A DNA stretch of 64,000 bases from Lachnospiraceae bacterium (GTDB taxonomy: Bacteria; Bacillota; Clostridia; Lachnospirales; Lachnospiraceae). This document shows positions 1 through 8,128 of the stretch, in pieces. A program made the translations under genes and the position numbers. The stretch spans positions 1-64,000 of the forward strand of contig JAEEJA010000095.1 in the NCBI GenBank assembly GCA_016281605.1, in the 5' to 3' direction. Below the pieces are notes generated by a model, which searched no databases, was not told where the DNA came from, and worked only from the letters and a program-made list of their open reading frames with translations. Within the stretch, counting starts at the first letter, position 1, and every line of letters begins with the position of its first letter.

Positions 1-653
1 TAGGAACGATATTAGCAGCACCTGCACGTGCACGACGAAGATCTCCCTTTCTGTGTGGTCCGTCAAGGATCATCTGATCACCTGTATAAGCATGTATTGT
101 GCTCATGATACCACTCTGGATAGGAGCATACTTATTAAGTGCATCTGCCATAGGAGCAAGGCAGTTTGTAGTACATGATGCAGCAGATATAATCTGATCA
201 TCTGTATTAAGTGTCTTCTCGTTAACTGAGAATACGATAGTCTTTAAGTCATTACCGGCTGGTGCAGAAATAACAACCTTCTTAGCACCTGCATTGATAT
301 GAGCCATAGACTTATCCTTAGATGTATAGAAACCTGTACACTCAAGAACAACATCAACACCAATCTCTCCCCAAGGAAGCTTTGAAGCGTCAGCCTCAGC
401 GTAGATTGTAAGTGTCTTTCCGTCAACTGTGATTGTGTTAGCTTCGTCGTCAGCTGTTACGGTGTGAGTATTCTCTCCGATCTTTCCGGTATATCCACCC
501 TGAGCTGTATCATACTTAAGAAGATGAGCGAGCATAGAAGGCTTTGTGAGATCGTTAATAGCAACAACATCATATCCTTCTGCACCGAACATCTGTCTGA
601 AAGCAAGACGTCCAATACGACCAAAACCGTTAATAGCAACTTTTACTGACATT
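1..653 (-). CDS. gap: glyceraldehyde-3-phosphate dehydrogenase, type I (3' end outside window)
   Basis: GAPDH oxidises and phosphorylates glyceraldehyde 3-phosphate with NAD in cytoplasmic glycolysis. The visible 217 codons begin with the Rossmann signature INGFGRIGR. The catalytic cysteine lies in [10 protein letters not shown] (Cys160), and the downstream [10 protein letters not shown] and [12 protein letters not shown] stretches are also present. About 120 C-terminal residues lie beyond position 1. The ATG at 651-653 is preceded by AGGAGGA (complement of 661-666) at good spacing, so the start is secure. It is transcribed leftward from its own promoter (690-718), divergent from the ABC exporter at 938. 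Everything visible is family-typical and no damage is seen. Confidence 0.97.
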
Positions 654-689
654 TGAAAAATCCTCCTAAATAAAAAAATGTTTGAAACT

Positions 690-718
690 ATTGTACATTG
701 TCAATCGGAAAAATTCAA
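690..718 (-). promoter_or_regulatory. sigma-A type promoter of gap
   Basis: On the minus strand TTGAAT (718-713) and TACAAT (695-690) are separated by 17 bp, about 35 bp upstream of the gap ATG. This is a good housekeeping match for a strongly expressed glycolytic gene. A nearby TTGACA/TATAAT pair has only 12 bp between boxes and is less likely. Confidence 0.5.
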
Positions 719-811
719 GAGTAAATTATAAATGATATTTTTTGTCAACTGCAAAACCATAATGACAAAAGCGATGAAATATGATAAAATTGGTTTTAGA
801 ATGTTATCGTA

Positions 812-830
812 ATTTGATAATTTATCAAAT
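812..830. promoter_or_regulatory. perfect 9-1-9 palindrome, possible operator of the ABC exporter
   Basis: ATTTGATAA-T-TTATCAAAT is a perfect inverted repeat about 110 bp upstream of the ABC exporter ATG. It overlaps a possible promoter (TATAAT at 834-839; no good -35 at 17 bp). Its symmetry suits a dimeric repressor, but no regulator gene is adjacent. AT-rich palindromes also arise by chance, so this is a candidate only. Confidence 0.3.
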
Positions 831-937
831 ATTTATAATTATTATCTTAAATTCATATTTTCTTTGGAATAAAATCTTCAAGATTATTCGTTTATCTTAA
901 GTAATAAATATGAAAAATAAGAAGAGAGGTCAATAAT

Positions 938-2266
938 ATGGACATTATTTCAAGTTTACTAAATATACTCTCTATTATCGGATTTTGGTTTATATTCAAA
1001 AAATTCGGTATAAAGAGGTGGCATGCATTAATTCCTTTTCTTAGGGATTACAGACTTGCACAGTGTGCAAACGAACCAAAAGACGGTCTCATATATACAA
1101 TTTTATCAGGGATAATTTGGATTCTTTCAATATCATACTCGATTGTTGACGAGAAAACCGTTCTTTTTGGGACAATTGAACTTAAGGATGCCCTAGCACT
1201 GCTAATGCTTATTCTAGTCATACCTGAGTTTGTATTTTCCTTTAGAATCTGTAAAGGTTTATGCGAGAGATTCGGCAAAAAATACAGATGGATAATTGGG
1301 TGGTTCCTGTTCGAAGGCATTACTTCTCTTATATGGGGTCTTAGTTCTAAGTATGTTCCACTCGAAAAAGAGAAAGAGGATACAATCAAAGAAACCGTTG
1401 AAGAAAGTGGTGTTAATACTACCGGCTCGGATAAAGATCTCACTATCAACATACGAGAGCGCTCCGCAAAGACACTTCGTAGCAAAAGGACTCTTCTTAA
1501 AGACATCCATATGAATATACAACCGGGACACATGGTCCTTCTCCTTGGCGGTTCCGGAGCAGGCAAAACCACCTTTTTAAATGCTGTTACAGGCTATGAA
1601 ATGGCTGATGCCGATATAGAGCTTGGCAATGATAATGTATATAAGGATTATATAAATATAAAGTATGATATCGGATTTGTGCCTCAGCAGGACCTTATGA
1701 GAGGAAGCGATACCGTCTACAACACTCTTTACGACGCAGCCAAGCTAAGACTTCCTAAATCTCTTAGCAGAGAAGATCGTAAAAAACGAGTTGACGAGGT
1801 TCTCGATTCATTTGGCCTTGGCATGCTTAAAAACACTCTTGTGGATAAGCTTTCAGGTGGTCAGAAGAAGCGACTTTCCATATCAATGGAATTCATCTCC
1901 AATCCTCGTCTCTTTATCTTGGATGAGCCTGATTCGGGGCTTGATGGTGTAGTTGCACGCGAGCTTTTCGAAAAGCTTCGGGATATCGCAGACAGCGGAA
2001 AAATTGTTATCGTTATAACTCATACGCCTGACCGTGTTATAGACCTCTTTGATGATGTTATCGTGCTTGCTAAGGATGCCAACCGCTCAGGAAGACTAAC
2101 CTACTTCGGACCTATCAAAGAATCTTATGAATTCTTCGGAAAAGAATCCATGGAAGGATTCCTTCTTGCCATCAACCAAAAGGAAGAAGGCGGAGAAGGA
2201 AGAGCTGAAGAGCTTGTTAAAAAGTACAATGATAAGATGAAACTTGCGGTGGGAGGTGAAGTGTAA
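938..2266 (+). CDS. ABC transporter ATPase with fused N-terminal membrane domain (ABCG-like)
   Basis: 442 residues. Residues 1-140 contain about four hydrophobic helices (near 3-20, 50-70, 82-108, 118-136) with the charged WHALIPFLRDYRL segment typical of small DUF5684-like membrane modules. After a charged linker comes a complete ABC ATPase: Walker A GGSGAGKTT (204-212), signature LSGGQ (305-309), Walker B with LFILDEPDSGLD (325-336) and the H-loop His near 362. The late VLAKD/LTYFGPI region resembles ABCG/White-family nucleotide-binding domains. RBS AGAGAGG precedes the ATG. Its TAA overlaps the ATG of the permease by one base, so the two are translationally coupled halves of one exporter. 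Substrate is unknown. The membrane-domain-first fusion is unusual, since ABCG proteins usually carry the permease after the ATPase. Confidence 0.85.
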   Translation: MDIISSLLNILSIIGFWFIFKKFGIKRWHALIPFLRDYRLAQCANEPKDGLIYTILSGIIWILSISYSIVDEKTVLFGTIELKDALALLMLILVIPEFVFSFRICKGLCERFGKKYRWIIGWFLFEGITSLIWGLSSKYVPLEKEKEDTIKETVEESGVNTTGSDKDLTINIRERSAKTLRSKRTLLKDIHMNIQPGHMVLLLGGSGAGKTTFLNAVTGYEMADADIELGNDNVYKDYINIKYDIGFVPQQDLMRGSDTVYNTLYDAAKLRLPKSLSREDRKKRVDEVLDSFGLGMLKNTLVDKLSGGQKKRLSISMEFISNPRLFILDEPDSGLDGVVARELFEKLRDIADSGKIVIVITHTPDRVIDLFDDVIVLAKDANRSGRLTYFGPIKESYEFFGKESMEGFLLAINQKEEGGEGRAEELVKKYNDKMKLAVGGEV

Positions 2267-3207
2267 TGAATAACGAAGTAAAACACTCCGGTCGACTTAG
2301 TCAGATGTTTATATATACCGGAAAACTCTTTAGAATGTTTGTATTTCAGAATGACTGGAAGGTTTTCCCCATGGCGGCAGTTATAACTGCAATTGTATGC
2401 TTTGTAATATCAAAGGATATGTTCGTAACCATGGAAGGCACTACAAAGGGATGTTTTGCGATAACATGTATCTGCATATGGAATGGTATGTTTAATTCCA
2501 TTCAGTCAGTATGTCGCGAAAGACCTATCGTAAAGCGCGAACACCGTTCAGGTATGCATATATCTTCTTACATATGTGCACATATGATATATCAGCTTGT
2601 ATTATGCTTAGGACAGGCTGCAATTACTACAGCTGTTATGAAGTTTTCAGATGTAAGATTTCCTAAAACTCCGCTTGTAACTCCTTCAGGAATAACCGAT
2701 ATATTTTTAACACTGTTTTTGATTACATTTGCTGCTGATATGCTGGCACTTCTCATATCATCACTTGTTCGTAACCCTACTACAGCAATGACTATCGTAC
2801 CCTTCTTGCTTATATTCCAACTTGTTTTTTCAGGTACCATGTTTGCAATCGGTGGAAATGCAGCTAAACTTAAGGACTTTACACTCTCAAAGTGGGGTAT
2901 CACAGCACTTTGCACCCAAGGCAACTACAACACTCTACCTATGACGACACCATGGAAAACTATTAAAAAGCTTGAAAATGTAAAAATAGAGGATAAGACT
3001 CCTATTAAGGATATCATTAAGAATGTCGAGAAAAAAGGCTCAGAGAAGGCCTTTCAATTACGTTGCGGCAAAGAAAATTACCATGAAGAGTATGAATCTG
3101 TTCGAAGTAATGTAATAGATTGCTATATAAGAATCATATTACAAACATTGCTATTTGCGGTACTTGCAATAATTGCCCTTGAGTTTATAGATAAGGATAA
3201 ACGATAA
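2266..3207 (+). CDS. ABC-2 type transporter permease subunit
   Basis: 313 residues with about six hydrophobic segments: near 30-50, 62-80, an HMIYQLVLCLGQAAITTAV segment at about 105-125, and then 150-170, 178-200 and a C-terminal helix near 290-308. The long polar stretch at about 225-290 before the last helix fits the extracytoplasmic loop of ABC-2/ABCG permeases. Starting on the ATG inside the upstream stop (TAATGA), it is coupled to the ATPase and should form the membrane path of the same exporter. A strong terminator follows directly, so this is a two-gene operon. The substrate cannot be deduced. Confidence 0.75.
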   Translation: MNNEVKHSGRLSQMFIYTGKLFRMFVFQNDWKVFPMAAVITAIVCFVISKDMFVTMEGTTKGCFAITCICIWNGMFNSIQSVCRERPIVKREHRSGMHISSYICAHMIYQLVLCLGQAAITTAVMKFSDVRFPKTPLVTPSGITDIFLTLFLITFAADMLALLISSLVRNPTTAMTIVPFLLIFQLVFSGTMFAIGGNAAKLKDFTLSKWGITALCTQGNYNTLPMTTPWKTIKKLENVKIEDKTPIKDIIKNVEKKGSEKAFQLRCGKENYHEEYESVRSNVIDCYIRIILQTLLFAVLAIIALEFIDKDKR

Positions 3208-3208
3208 A

Positions 3209-3255
3209 AAAATCCGATAATCCTGTTGTTGATGGGATTATCGGATTTTATTTTT
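3209..3255. terminator. bidirectional rho-independent terminator
   Basis: A perfect 15-bp stem, AAAATCCGATAATCC (3209-3223) with its complement at 3235-3249, has an 11-base loop and T-rich sequence after it on both strands. It ends the ABC exporter operon (+) and can also stop leftward transcription from the protease locus (-). Confidence 0.9.
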
Positions 3256-3273
3256 TGTACATTATAGAATTTA

Positions 3274-3303
3274 ACTCAGTCGGGGTTCAAGCTCCGACTG
3301 AGT
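3274..3303. repeat. dispersed palindromic element, copy 1
   Basis: Perfect 10-bp arms ACTCAGTCGG and CCGACTGAGT surround a 10-base loop GGTTCAAGCT. It shares the arm and the GGGnTT core with copies at 11635, 27787, 31545, 33645, 37120 and 50739. It lies between two convergent transcription units just after a terminator and has no T-run, so it is not itself a terminator. Confidence 0.75.
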
Positions 3304-3330
3304 AAACTATTCGCATTACTCGCATAGCGT

Positions 3331-3346
3331 TTATAGTAAACTATAA
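3331..3346. repeat. short perfect hairpin beside the Big_2 gene stop codon
   Basis: TTATAGT and ACTATAA form a 7-bp perfect stem with a 2-base loop, one base beyond the TGA of the minus-strand Big_2-domain gene. There is no U-run. It probably stabilises the mRNA 3' end or belongs to the palindromic module at 3274. Confidence 0.4.
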
Positions 3347-3347
3347 G

Positions 3348-4316
3348 TCATCCTTCATATGTGAATTCTGATAAATGCTTTAAATCTAAGCTTACATCTG
3401 CGATTTTATCGATATCGGTTTTAGGGAATTGAAGGAAGATAATATATGTAACAGCATCATCTGTTACAACTTTATCATCCTTTTTCATATAATAAAAATC
3501 GATGGAAAGTTTTCCATTGTTTGTTGATGCTATACCTCCGATAATATCATTGTTTCTTCCAAGTTGGTATTCTAAAACAATCAAACTACCATTATTAAAA
3601 TAATCATTATTCATACTTGACTTCATTGATTCCAAATAGCTGATATCGATCGCATTGGTACTACTTGTATCTACCTCCAGAGAGTCCATAAATAATTTAT
3701 AATCGTCAAGTGATTCAATAATTGTCTTTGACTTAAAAGAATCAGATTTTAAAACAATATCACCAACAGAATAAAATGAATATTTCTCACCTTTGGTTAT
3801 TCTGTGAACAGGCATGGAGTCATCGATTATATCTGAAGTTAAAAAGAATTCTCTTTTTTCCTGAATTGTTACATACTTCTTATCGGTCGAAACACTTGAT
3901 TTTGAAGTAACAGAAGAGTTTTCGTCAGATGGTGCTTTATTATTACTACTTGTTTCTCCTGCGCTATTAACAGATGTATTCACCGTTTTTACAATATTAT
4001 TATTAACTGTAATCTCATAGATATTTTTTAATTTTTTGTTTTTAATTTTATATTTAGCCGTAATAACAGCATTGCCTGCACTTAATGCCTTAACTTTTCC
4101 TTTGTTATTAACCTTTACTATGTCTTTATTGGAACTCTTCCACTTAGTCGATTTGATATTTGAAGAAATCTTTATCTTAAAACTATCTCCGACATTTTTT
4201 GTATAACTTACTCTTTTCTTAACATTTGATTTTGCCATTGAACTAGTTCCCATAACAATAACAGAACATGAAAATACTATAAATAAAAATATTGATATAT
4301 TAATCTTATTTCTCAT
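3348..4316 (-). CDS. secreted Big_2 (bacterial Ig-like) domain protein, partner of the adjacent protease
   Basis: About 322 residues with an N-terminal signal segment (hydrophobic IFLFIVFSCSVIVMG). Then comes a Big_2 fold at about 30-110, recognisable by the VSYTKNVGDSFKI, STKWKSSNKDIVKVN and GKVKALSAGNAVITAKY pattern. A Ser/Asn-rich linker (about 115-145) leads to a C-terminal domain of about 180 residues whose GSLIVLEYQLGR...GGIAST stretch is weakly reminiscent of PrcB-type protease-associated domains; that likeness is tentative. The ATG at 4316 was preferred to the TTG at 4325 because AGGGAG sits 9 bases before it. It lies 33 bp downstream of the subtilase in the same direction, so it probably helps fold, anchor or inhibit that protease. 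Confidence 0.65.
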   Translation of the reverse strand: MRNKINISIFLFIVFSCSVIVMGTSSMAKSNVKKRVSYTKNVGDSFKIKISSNIKSTKWKSSNKDIVKVNNKGKVKALSAGNAVITAKYKIKNKKLKNIYEITVNNNIVKTVNTSVNSAGETSSNNKAPSDENSSVTSKSSVSTDKKYVTIQEKREFFLTSDIIDDSMPVHRITKGEKYSFYSVGDIVLKSDSFKSKTIIESLDDYKLFMDSLEVDTSSTNAIDISYLESMKSSMNNDYFNNGSLIVLEYQLGRNNDIIGGIASTNNGKLSIDFYYMKKDDKVVTDDAVTYIIFLQFPKTDIDKIADVSLDLKHLSEFTYEG

Positions 4317-4349
4317 ATCAATCAACTCCCTTCATTATTTCTTCGTTTA

Positions 4350-5960
4350 TTATAAAACCTGATATAAGGCTGCTGCAAGATTAATTTTTCCATTGGCAGT
4401 GTACTGATCGTAACCGGTCGCTCCAATATCGGTAGCTGTGTTTATTATTATATTCTCAATTTGTGATGGTGTCAAGGAGGCGTCAGCTTGTTTCATAAGA
4501 GCTATTACGCCTGAAACATAAGGAGCTGCAAATGATGTACCATTTTTACTTACATAGGTATCTCCCAATGAAGTTGTATACATATTCACACCTGGCGCAG
4601 AAATATCCGTATTACTACCATAATTTGAAAATGATGCTTTGTTATCATTTGAGTCAATAGCTATAACCGAAATTACATGATTTAAATCAGACGGATAATG
4701 TTCTGAGCTTTCATTATCATTTCCTGCAGAAGCAACACACGTTACTCCGGCATTATACGCAAAATCAATTGGCGTCTGAAGCCCATTATCAGTATCCGAT
4801 CCAAAACTCATGTTTATGATATCAGCCCCATTAAAAGTAGCATAATAAATAGAATTAATAATCGCAGATGTTAAAAGTTGACTTTGTCCGCTATTATCAA
4901 TCACACTTGCTTTCAATGCCATAATCTTACATTTGTTAAAAAAGCCAATATTTGAACTTGTTTCCTCTATGCTTGCCAATCCTGCTATTCCAACACCATT
5001 ATTGGTTTTTGCATTTATTATACCTGCTACACATGTACCATGCTCACTAGACATAGGTGGATTAGAATTAACCAATTTAGTATAATTATTGGTTACATCA
5101 ACTGAATTATTAACTAAAAATTGCCCACTTAGGTCTTCATGATAAACATCTAAACCTGTATCAATAACAGCAACATATGTATTGCTTTGTTCTGGTAAAA
5201 CATTGTTAAATGCATACCACATAAATGAAGTAATAGAATTAATATACCATTGTTGATCCACATAAGTATCATTTGTTTCACTATCTACACTTATATAATA
5301 ATCATTCCAACATTTCACAACGCCTTCATATTTACGATATTCCTCAATTAGACTACTTGTAGTATGCCCTTTATCTACATCTATTATTGCGATTTGATTG
5401 TTATCCTGCCTTAAAGAATAATCAATTTTTATTTGTTTTTCTATTGGTAAGTCTTCATTAATTCTAAAAGTATCTATAACCAGTTCTCCTTCACCGGGAA
5501 GGAAATCTATTAATTTTTTCATGGAGGACGTAGAATATGAACTATCAAATTCAACAATAATCTTATGAGGATTGTAATCTAAATCTTTATTTTTTCTTTC
5601 AGCTAATGCTTTTTTATATTGTATTGAAATTGGTATTCCAATCTTTCTGATATTATCCTCAAAATCATATAGCTCACTATTTTGTGAATTTTCAAAATAC
5701 ATCTCATCAAGTACTTCAGCAACTGTATATTTATATATATCATCATCTTTTATATCGTCAATTATTGAAGCTGCCTTTTTACCATCATATAATGCAGTTT
5801 CTTTAGCATTTTTAATAATGCTTATTATCTCATTGTCTATATTCTGTACCTGTGGAACCTGAATATCTTTTTTTTGAATACTATATCCCTCGGCTTCTTT
5901 AGCATTTATACATAATAACAAACCAATACATATCAAAGAAATAAATAAAAATTTTTTCAT
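4350..5960 (-). CDS. secreted subtilisin-like serine protease (peptidase S8)
   Basis: 536 residues. A signal peptide (hydrophobic LFISLICIGLLLCINA after MKK) is followed by a roughly 200-residue propeptide-like region and an S8 catalytic domain. The triad is complete: Asp267 in VIDTG, His307 in EHGTCVAG and Ser476 in NGTSFAAP, with oxyanion Asn414 in ASAGND. No LPXTG or other anchor is evident, so secretion is expected. GGAGG stands 9 bases before the ATG. It forms an operon with the downstream Big_2 protein and is preceded by a LytTR regulator and LytTR-like repeats, so it is probably regulated. Roles could be nutrient proteolysis, processing of surface proteins or maturation of a signal peptide. 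The substrate is unknown. Confidence 0.92.
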   Translation of the reverse strand: MKKFLFISLICIGLLLCINAKEAEGYSIQKKDIQVPQVQNIDNEIISIIKNAKETALYDGKKAASIIDDIKDDDIYKYTVAEVLDEMYFENSQNSELYDFEDNIRKIGIPISIQYKKALAERKNKDLDYNPHKIIVEFDSSYSTSSMKKLIDFLPGEGELVIDTFRINEDLPIEKQIKIDYSLRQDNNQIAIIDVDKGHTTSSLIEEYRKYEGVVKCWNDYYISVDSETNDTYVDQQWYINSITSFMWYAFNNVLPEQSNTYVAVIDTGLDVYHEDLSGQFLVNNSVDVTNNYTKLVNSNPPMSSEHGTCVAGIINAKTNNGVGIAGLASIEETSSNIGFFNKCKIMALKASVIDNSGQSQLLTSAIINSIYYATFNGADIINMSFGSDTDNGLQTPIDFAYNAGVTCVASAGNDNESSEHYPSDLNHVISVIAIDSNDNKASFSNYGSNTDISAPGVNMYTTSLGDTYVSKNGTSFAAPYVSGVIALMKQADASLTPSQIENIIINTATDIGATGYDQYTANGKINLAAALYQVL

Positions 5961-6172
5961 AATAATAAAACCTCCTTATAGTAAAAACTGATAATTATAA
6001 AACACCATAGATTATATAAATTCGACACTATTCTCCAGTGTATTTATAATTGTATTTAAATGATACTCAAGAGCATGATTATTATTTACATATACACTAT
6101 TTCACCACCCTTCACATATATTACTAACTAATTACCTATACTTCATCTGCATCTGGTACATCCTTGAAAAAG

Positions 6173-6201
6173 AGTATAATTCACTTTATCAGATTGGTCA
6201 A
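6173..6201 (-). promoter_or_regulatory. promoter of the protease/Big_2 operon
   Basis: Minus-strand TTGACC (6201-6196) and TATACT (6178-6173) with a 17-bp spacer, giving a 5' leader of about 200 nt before the protease ATG. The -35 directly adjoins the repeats at 6203-6246, the usual place for an activator site. Confidence 0.5.
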
Positions 6202-6202
6202 T

Positions 6203-6246
6203 ACAGTTGGCTTAAACGGTTCGCTTTTGGCCTAAACAGTTAGTAG
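6203..6246. promoter_or_regulatory. tandem LytTR-type binding repeats
   Basis: Two tandem 20-bp units (6207-6226 and 6227-6246, both starting TTGGCYTAAAC) contain ACGGTTCGC and ACAGTTAGT. A third partial copy, ACAGTTGGC, lies at 6203-6211. The ACAGTTAGT copy fits the published LytTR-site consensus [TA][AC][CA]GTTN[AG][TG] exactly; the others have one or two mismatches. A 9-bp inverted repeat (AAACAGTTA 6234-6242 with TAACTGTTT 6252-6260) also overlaps. The array sits between a LytTR gene and the -35 of the protease operon. Confidence 0.5.
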
Positions 6247-6250
6247 TAAG

Positions 6251-7003
6251 TTAACTGTTTAACCTTTTTTGCATATAATCACCATACCTTTCTTTTATAT
6301 CTGCATATAGTCTTCTGGATATAGGGATAATTTCCTTTGTTTTTAAATACATATTATGATTTTTTATTTCTTTTATATACCTGCAATTCACGATATAACC
6401 CCTATGAACTTTTAAAAATTCATAATTATTAACTTGATTGTATATTTCTGATAAATAACCACGCATGTGTAATATTTTACCATCAGCTATATGAAATAGA
6501 AGCATCTTTTCACTTTTTTCTATATATACTATGTTGTTATAATTTATAGACATATTTCCTTCTTTAAAACTAAAAATCATATTATTTTCAATAGAATTAT
6601 TATTTGATAAAGCCTTTAAAATAGCTCTTTTTAGACAATCAACCTTATCGGAACAATTATCATCAATATATCTATATACACCTATCTCATAACCTTCATA
6701 AACAAAATCCGATTTATCTGTATAAATAATAACATGAATTCCGGTATTTTCTTCTATAATTTTCTTAATTTCATGTATATCATTCCAGGTATCTTTTATA
6801 TCTGATATCAATATTATATCTTTGCATATGTATTTTTTATTTTGTTTATAATCATTTTCTGATAAAACATTAATAATATTATTATTAATATTGTTATTCC
6901 GTAGTACTAATTCAAAGTCCCTTTTTAATAATTTATCAGATGAACAAATCATTATATCTTTTGTTTCATAAATATCATTTCCATTCATTGAATCCATACT
7001 CAT
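6251..7003 (-). CDS. LytTR-family transcriptional regulator with degenerate receiver domain
   Basis: 250 residues. Residues about 15-135 have a response-regulator-like alternating pattern (DIMICSSDK, KDIILISDI, HVIIYTDK) but lack the usual acidic pair after strand 1. The Asp in LISD could be the phospho-acceptor, or the domain may not be phosphorylated. Residues about 145-245 form a LytTR DNA-binding domain (NIVYIEKSEKMLLFH, FLKVHRGYIVNCRYI, IPISRRLY). GGGAGG stands just before the ATG. No histidine kinase is next to it. Its 3' end overlaps LytTR-like repeats that abut the protease promoter, so it is the obvious candidate regulator of protease and Big_2 expression, as AgrA/VirR-type proteins regulate secreted factors elsewhere. 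Confidence 0.85.
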   Translation of the reverse strand: MSMDSMNGNDIYETKDIMICSSDKLLKRDFELVLRNNNINNNIINVLSENDYKQNKKYICKDIILISDIKDTWNDIHEIKKIIEENTGIHVIIYTDKSDFVYEGYEIGVYRYIDDNCSDKVDCLKRAILKALSNNNSIENNMIFSFKEGNMSINYNNIVYIEKSEKMLLFHIADGKILHMRGYLSEIYNQVNNYEFLKVHRGYIVNCRYIKEIKNHNMYLKTKEIIPISRRLYADIKERYGDYMQKRLNS

Positions 7004-7225
7004 AAACCTCCCATTATGAAAATTGATAAAAAATAGAAAAATCTATTGATTACCGTCTGCATTCTTTGTCAAAAAAGATTTCGACTTATAGTCATAAATC
7101 ACCCTACTATATATATATTCTCATCAAAATCAAAAAACAGCCTCTAAAATTATTTTTTTTAATTTCATATTCTAACATTTCACTTTCTATTTATACTAAA
7201 CGTTAATCTCACTACTCCCTCTAAG

Positions 7226-7254
7226 TTGCGTGCGACAATTAGATATGTTATGAT
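7226..7254 (+). promoter_or_regulatory. promoter of the sigma-like gene
   Basis: TTGCGT and TATGAT with a 17-bp spacer, about 58 bp before the ATG at 7312. The rest of the gap 7004-7311 is very AT-rich and should also hold the LytTR gene promoter, but the TTGACA near 7069 (minus) has no convincing -10. Confidence 0.45.
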
Positions 7255-7311
7255 AACAAACGGAAATAACATGGTCATAAAAAACAAATTAATCAATAGG
7301 GGGATTACTAA

Positions 7312-8124
7312 ATGACTGATAATAGCGGCCTTGATATGGCTGATCTTATAGAAAGTATGGAACTTATAAGAGAGGTAGCAAGCACTCAGAAGAATGTAAT
7401 TACGCTAAAAGAGCTTTACATGTTTCTGGGGGTGGAGAAGCTTTCACAGCCTGTGCTTAAGACTACCTGTGATTACTTAGAGATATACGGAGTTCATGTA
7501 GATGGATATGATTATAATCCCGATACATCCGAGTTTGCAAAGGCTCTAAAAGACGAACTGAATAAAGAAATGACCGATGAAATAGAAGAAGTAGGAACAA
7601 TAGAAAAAAACGGGAATTCAGACAAAAACAAAAATACATATAAGTCGGGAGAAACAGTAAAAATAAGAAAAGCAAAAGAGTATGACCTAAGTGAGAAAAT
7701 ATTTGGTAAGCTTGAGCCAAAGAAACAAAAGCCTAAAGTAGGTAAGAATACGGAAAAATATATAGAGCAATTAAATAAACTTGAAGGCTTAAGTCCTGAC
7801 GACCCTTATGCTGACGAGCTTGTATTCAGGCTCCTTAAGGGAGATACGGACGCAGCCAACAAGCTTACGGAAGCGCTTCTTCCTGCGGTTGTGGTGATAG
7901 CTGATGATATTGATTATTCTAAGTGTAAGGAAAGTCCCGAAGACATAATATCCGAGGGTAATCTTGCTCTCGTTTCTGCCATTCATGCCCTTATAAATAC
8001 GACCGGACTTATAATAGGTAACAGCAAAACCGATAATATCGAAATCGATAGTTTTGCATCACTAGAAAACTATGTTTTACCGATTATCAAACAAACTATT
8101 GAAGAATATGTGAGTATTTCTTAA
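7312..8124 (+). CDS. sigma-70-like protein lacking DNA-binding regions
   Basis: 270 residues. Residues about 15-65 (VITLKELYMFLG...LEIYGVHVDG) resemble sigma region 1.1. A Lys/Glu-rich linker follows. Residues about 150-235 then carry the sigma 1.2-2.2 pattern: a helix with RLLKGDTDAANKLTEALLPAVVVIA and DIISEGNLALVSAIHAL, compare family-typical LAEANLRLVVSIA and DLIHEGNMGLMKAV. The protein ends about 25 residues after a SFASLENYVLPIIKQTI segment like the start of 2.3, and lacks region 2.4 and domains 3 and 4. It could bind core RNA polymerase without recognising a promoter, acting as a modulator or anti-sigma mimic. It has a strong RBS (AGGGGGA), a single-gene layout and a convergent neighbour 4 bp away. 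The family match is by eye. Confidence 0.6.
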   Translation: MTDNSGLDMADLIESMELIREVASTQKNVITLKELYMFLGVEKLSQPVLKTTCDYLEIYGVHVDGYDYNPDTSEFAKALKDELNKEMTDEIEEVGTIEKNGNSDKNKNTYKSGETVKIRKAKEYDLSEKIFGKLEPKKQKPKVGKNTEKYIEQLNKLEGLSPDDPYADELVFRLLKGDTDAANKLTEALLPAVVVIADDIDYSKCKESPEDIISEGNLALVSAIHALINTTGLIIGNSKTDNIEIDSFASLENYVLPIIKQTIEEYVSIS

Positions 8125-8128
8125 GTTA

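Noticed and set aside
1048-1572. 174-codon minus-strand ORF inside the ABC ATPase gene
   Set aside because: It is fully antisense to a gene with intact ABC motifs; no ribosome site or homology.
3274-3303. Reading copy 1 of the dispersed element as a terminator
   Set aside because: No T-run follows on either strand and a strong terminator already lies at 3209-3255.
6134-6164. Nine-codon ORF in the protease leader
   Set aside because: Only AAGG immediately before the ATG and no conserved feature; too weak to call.
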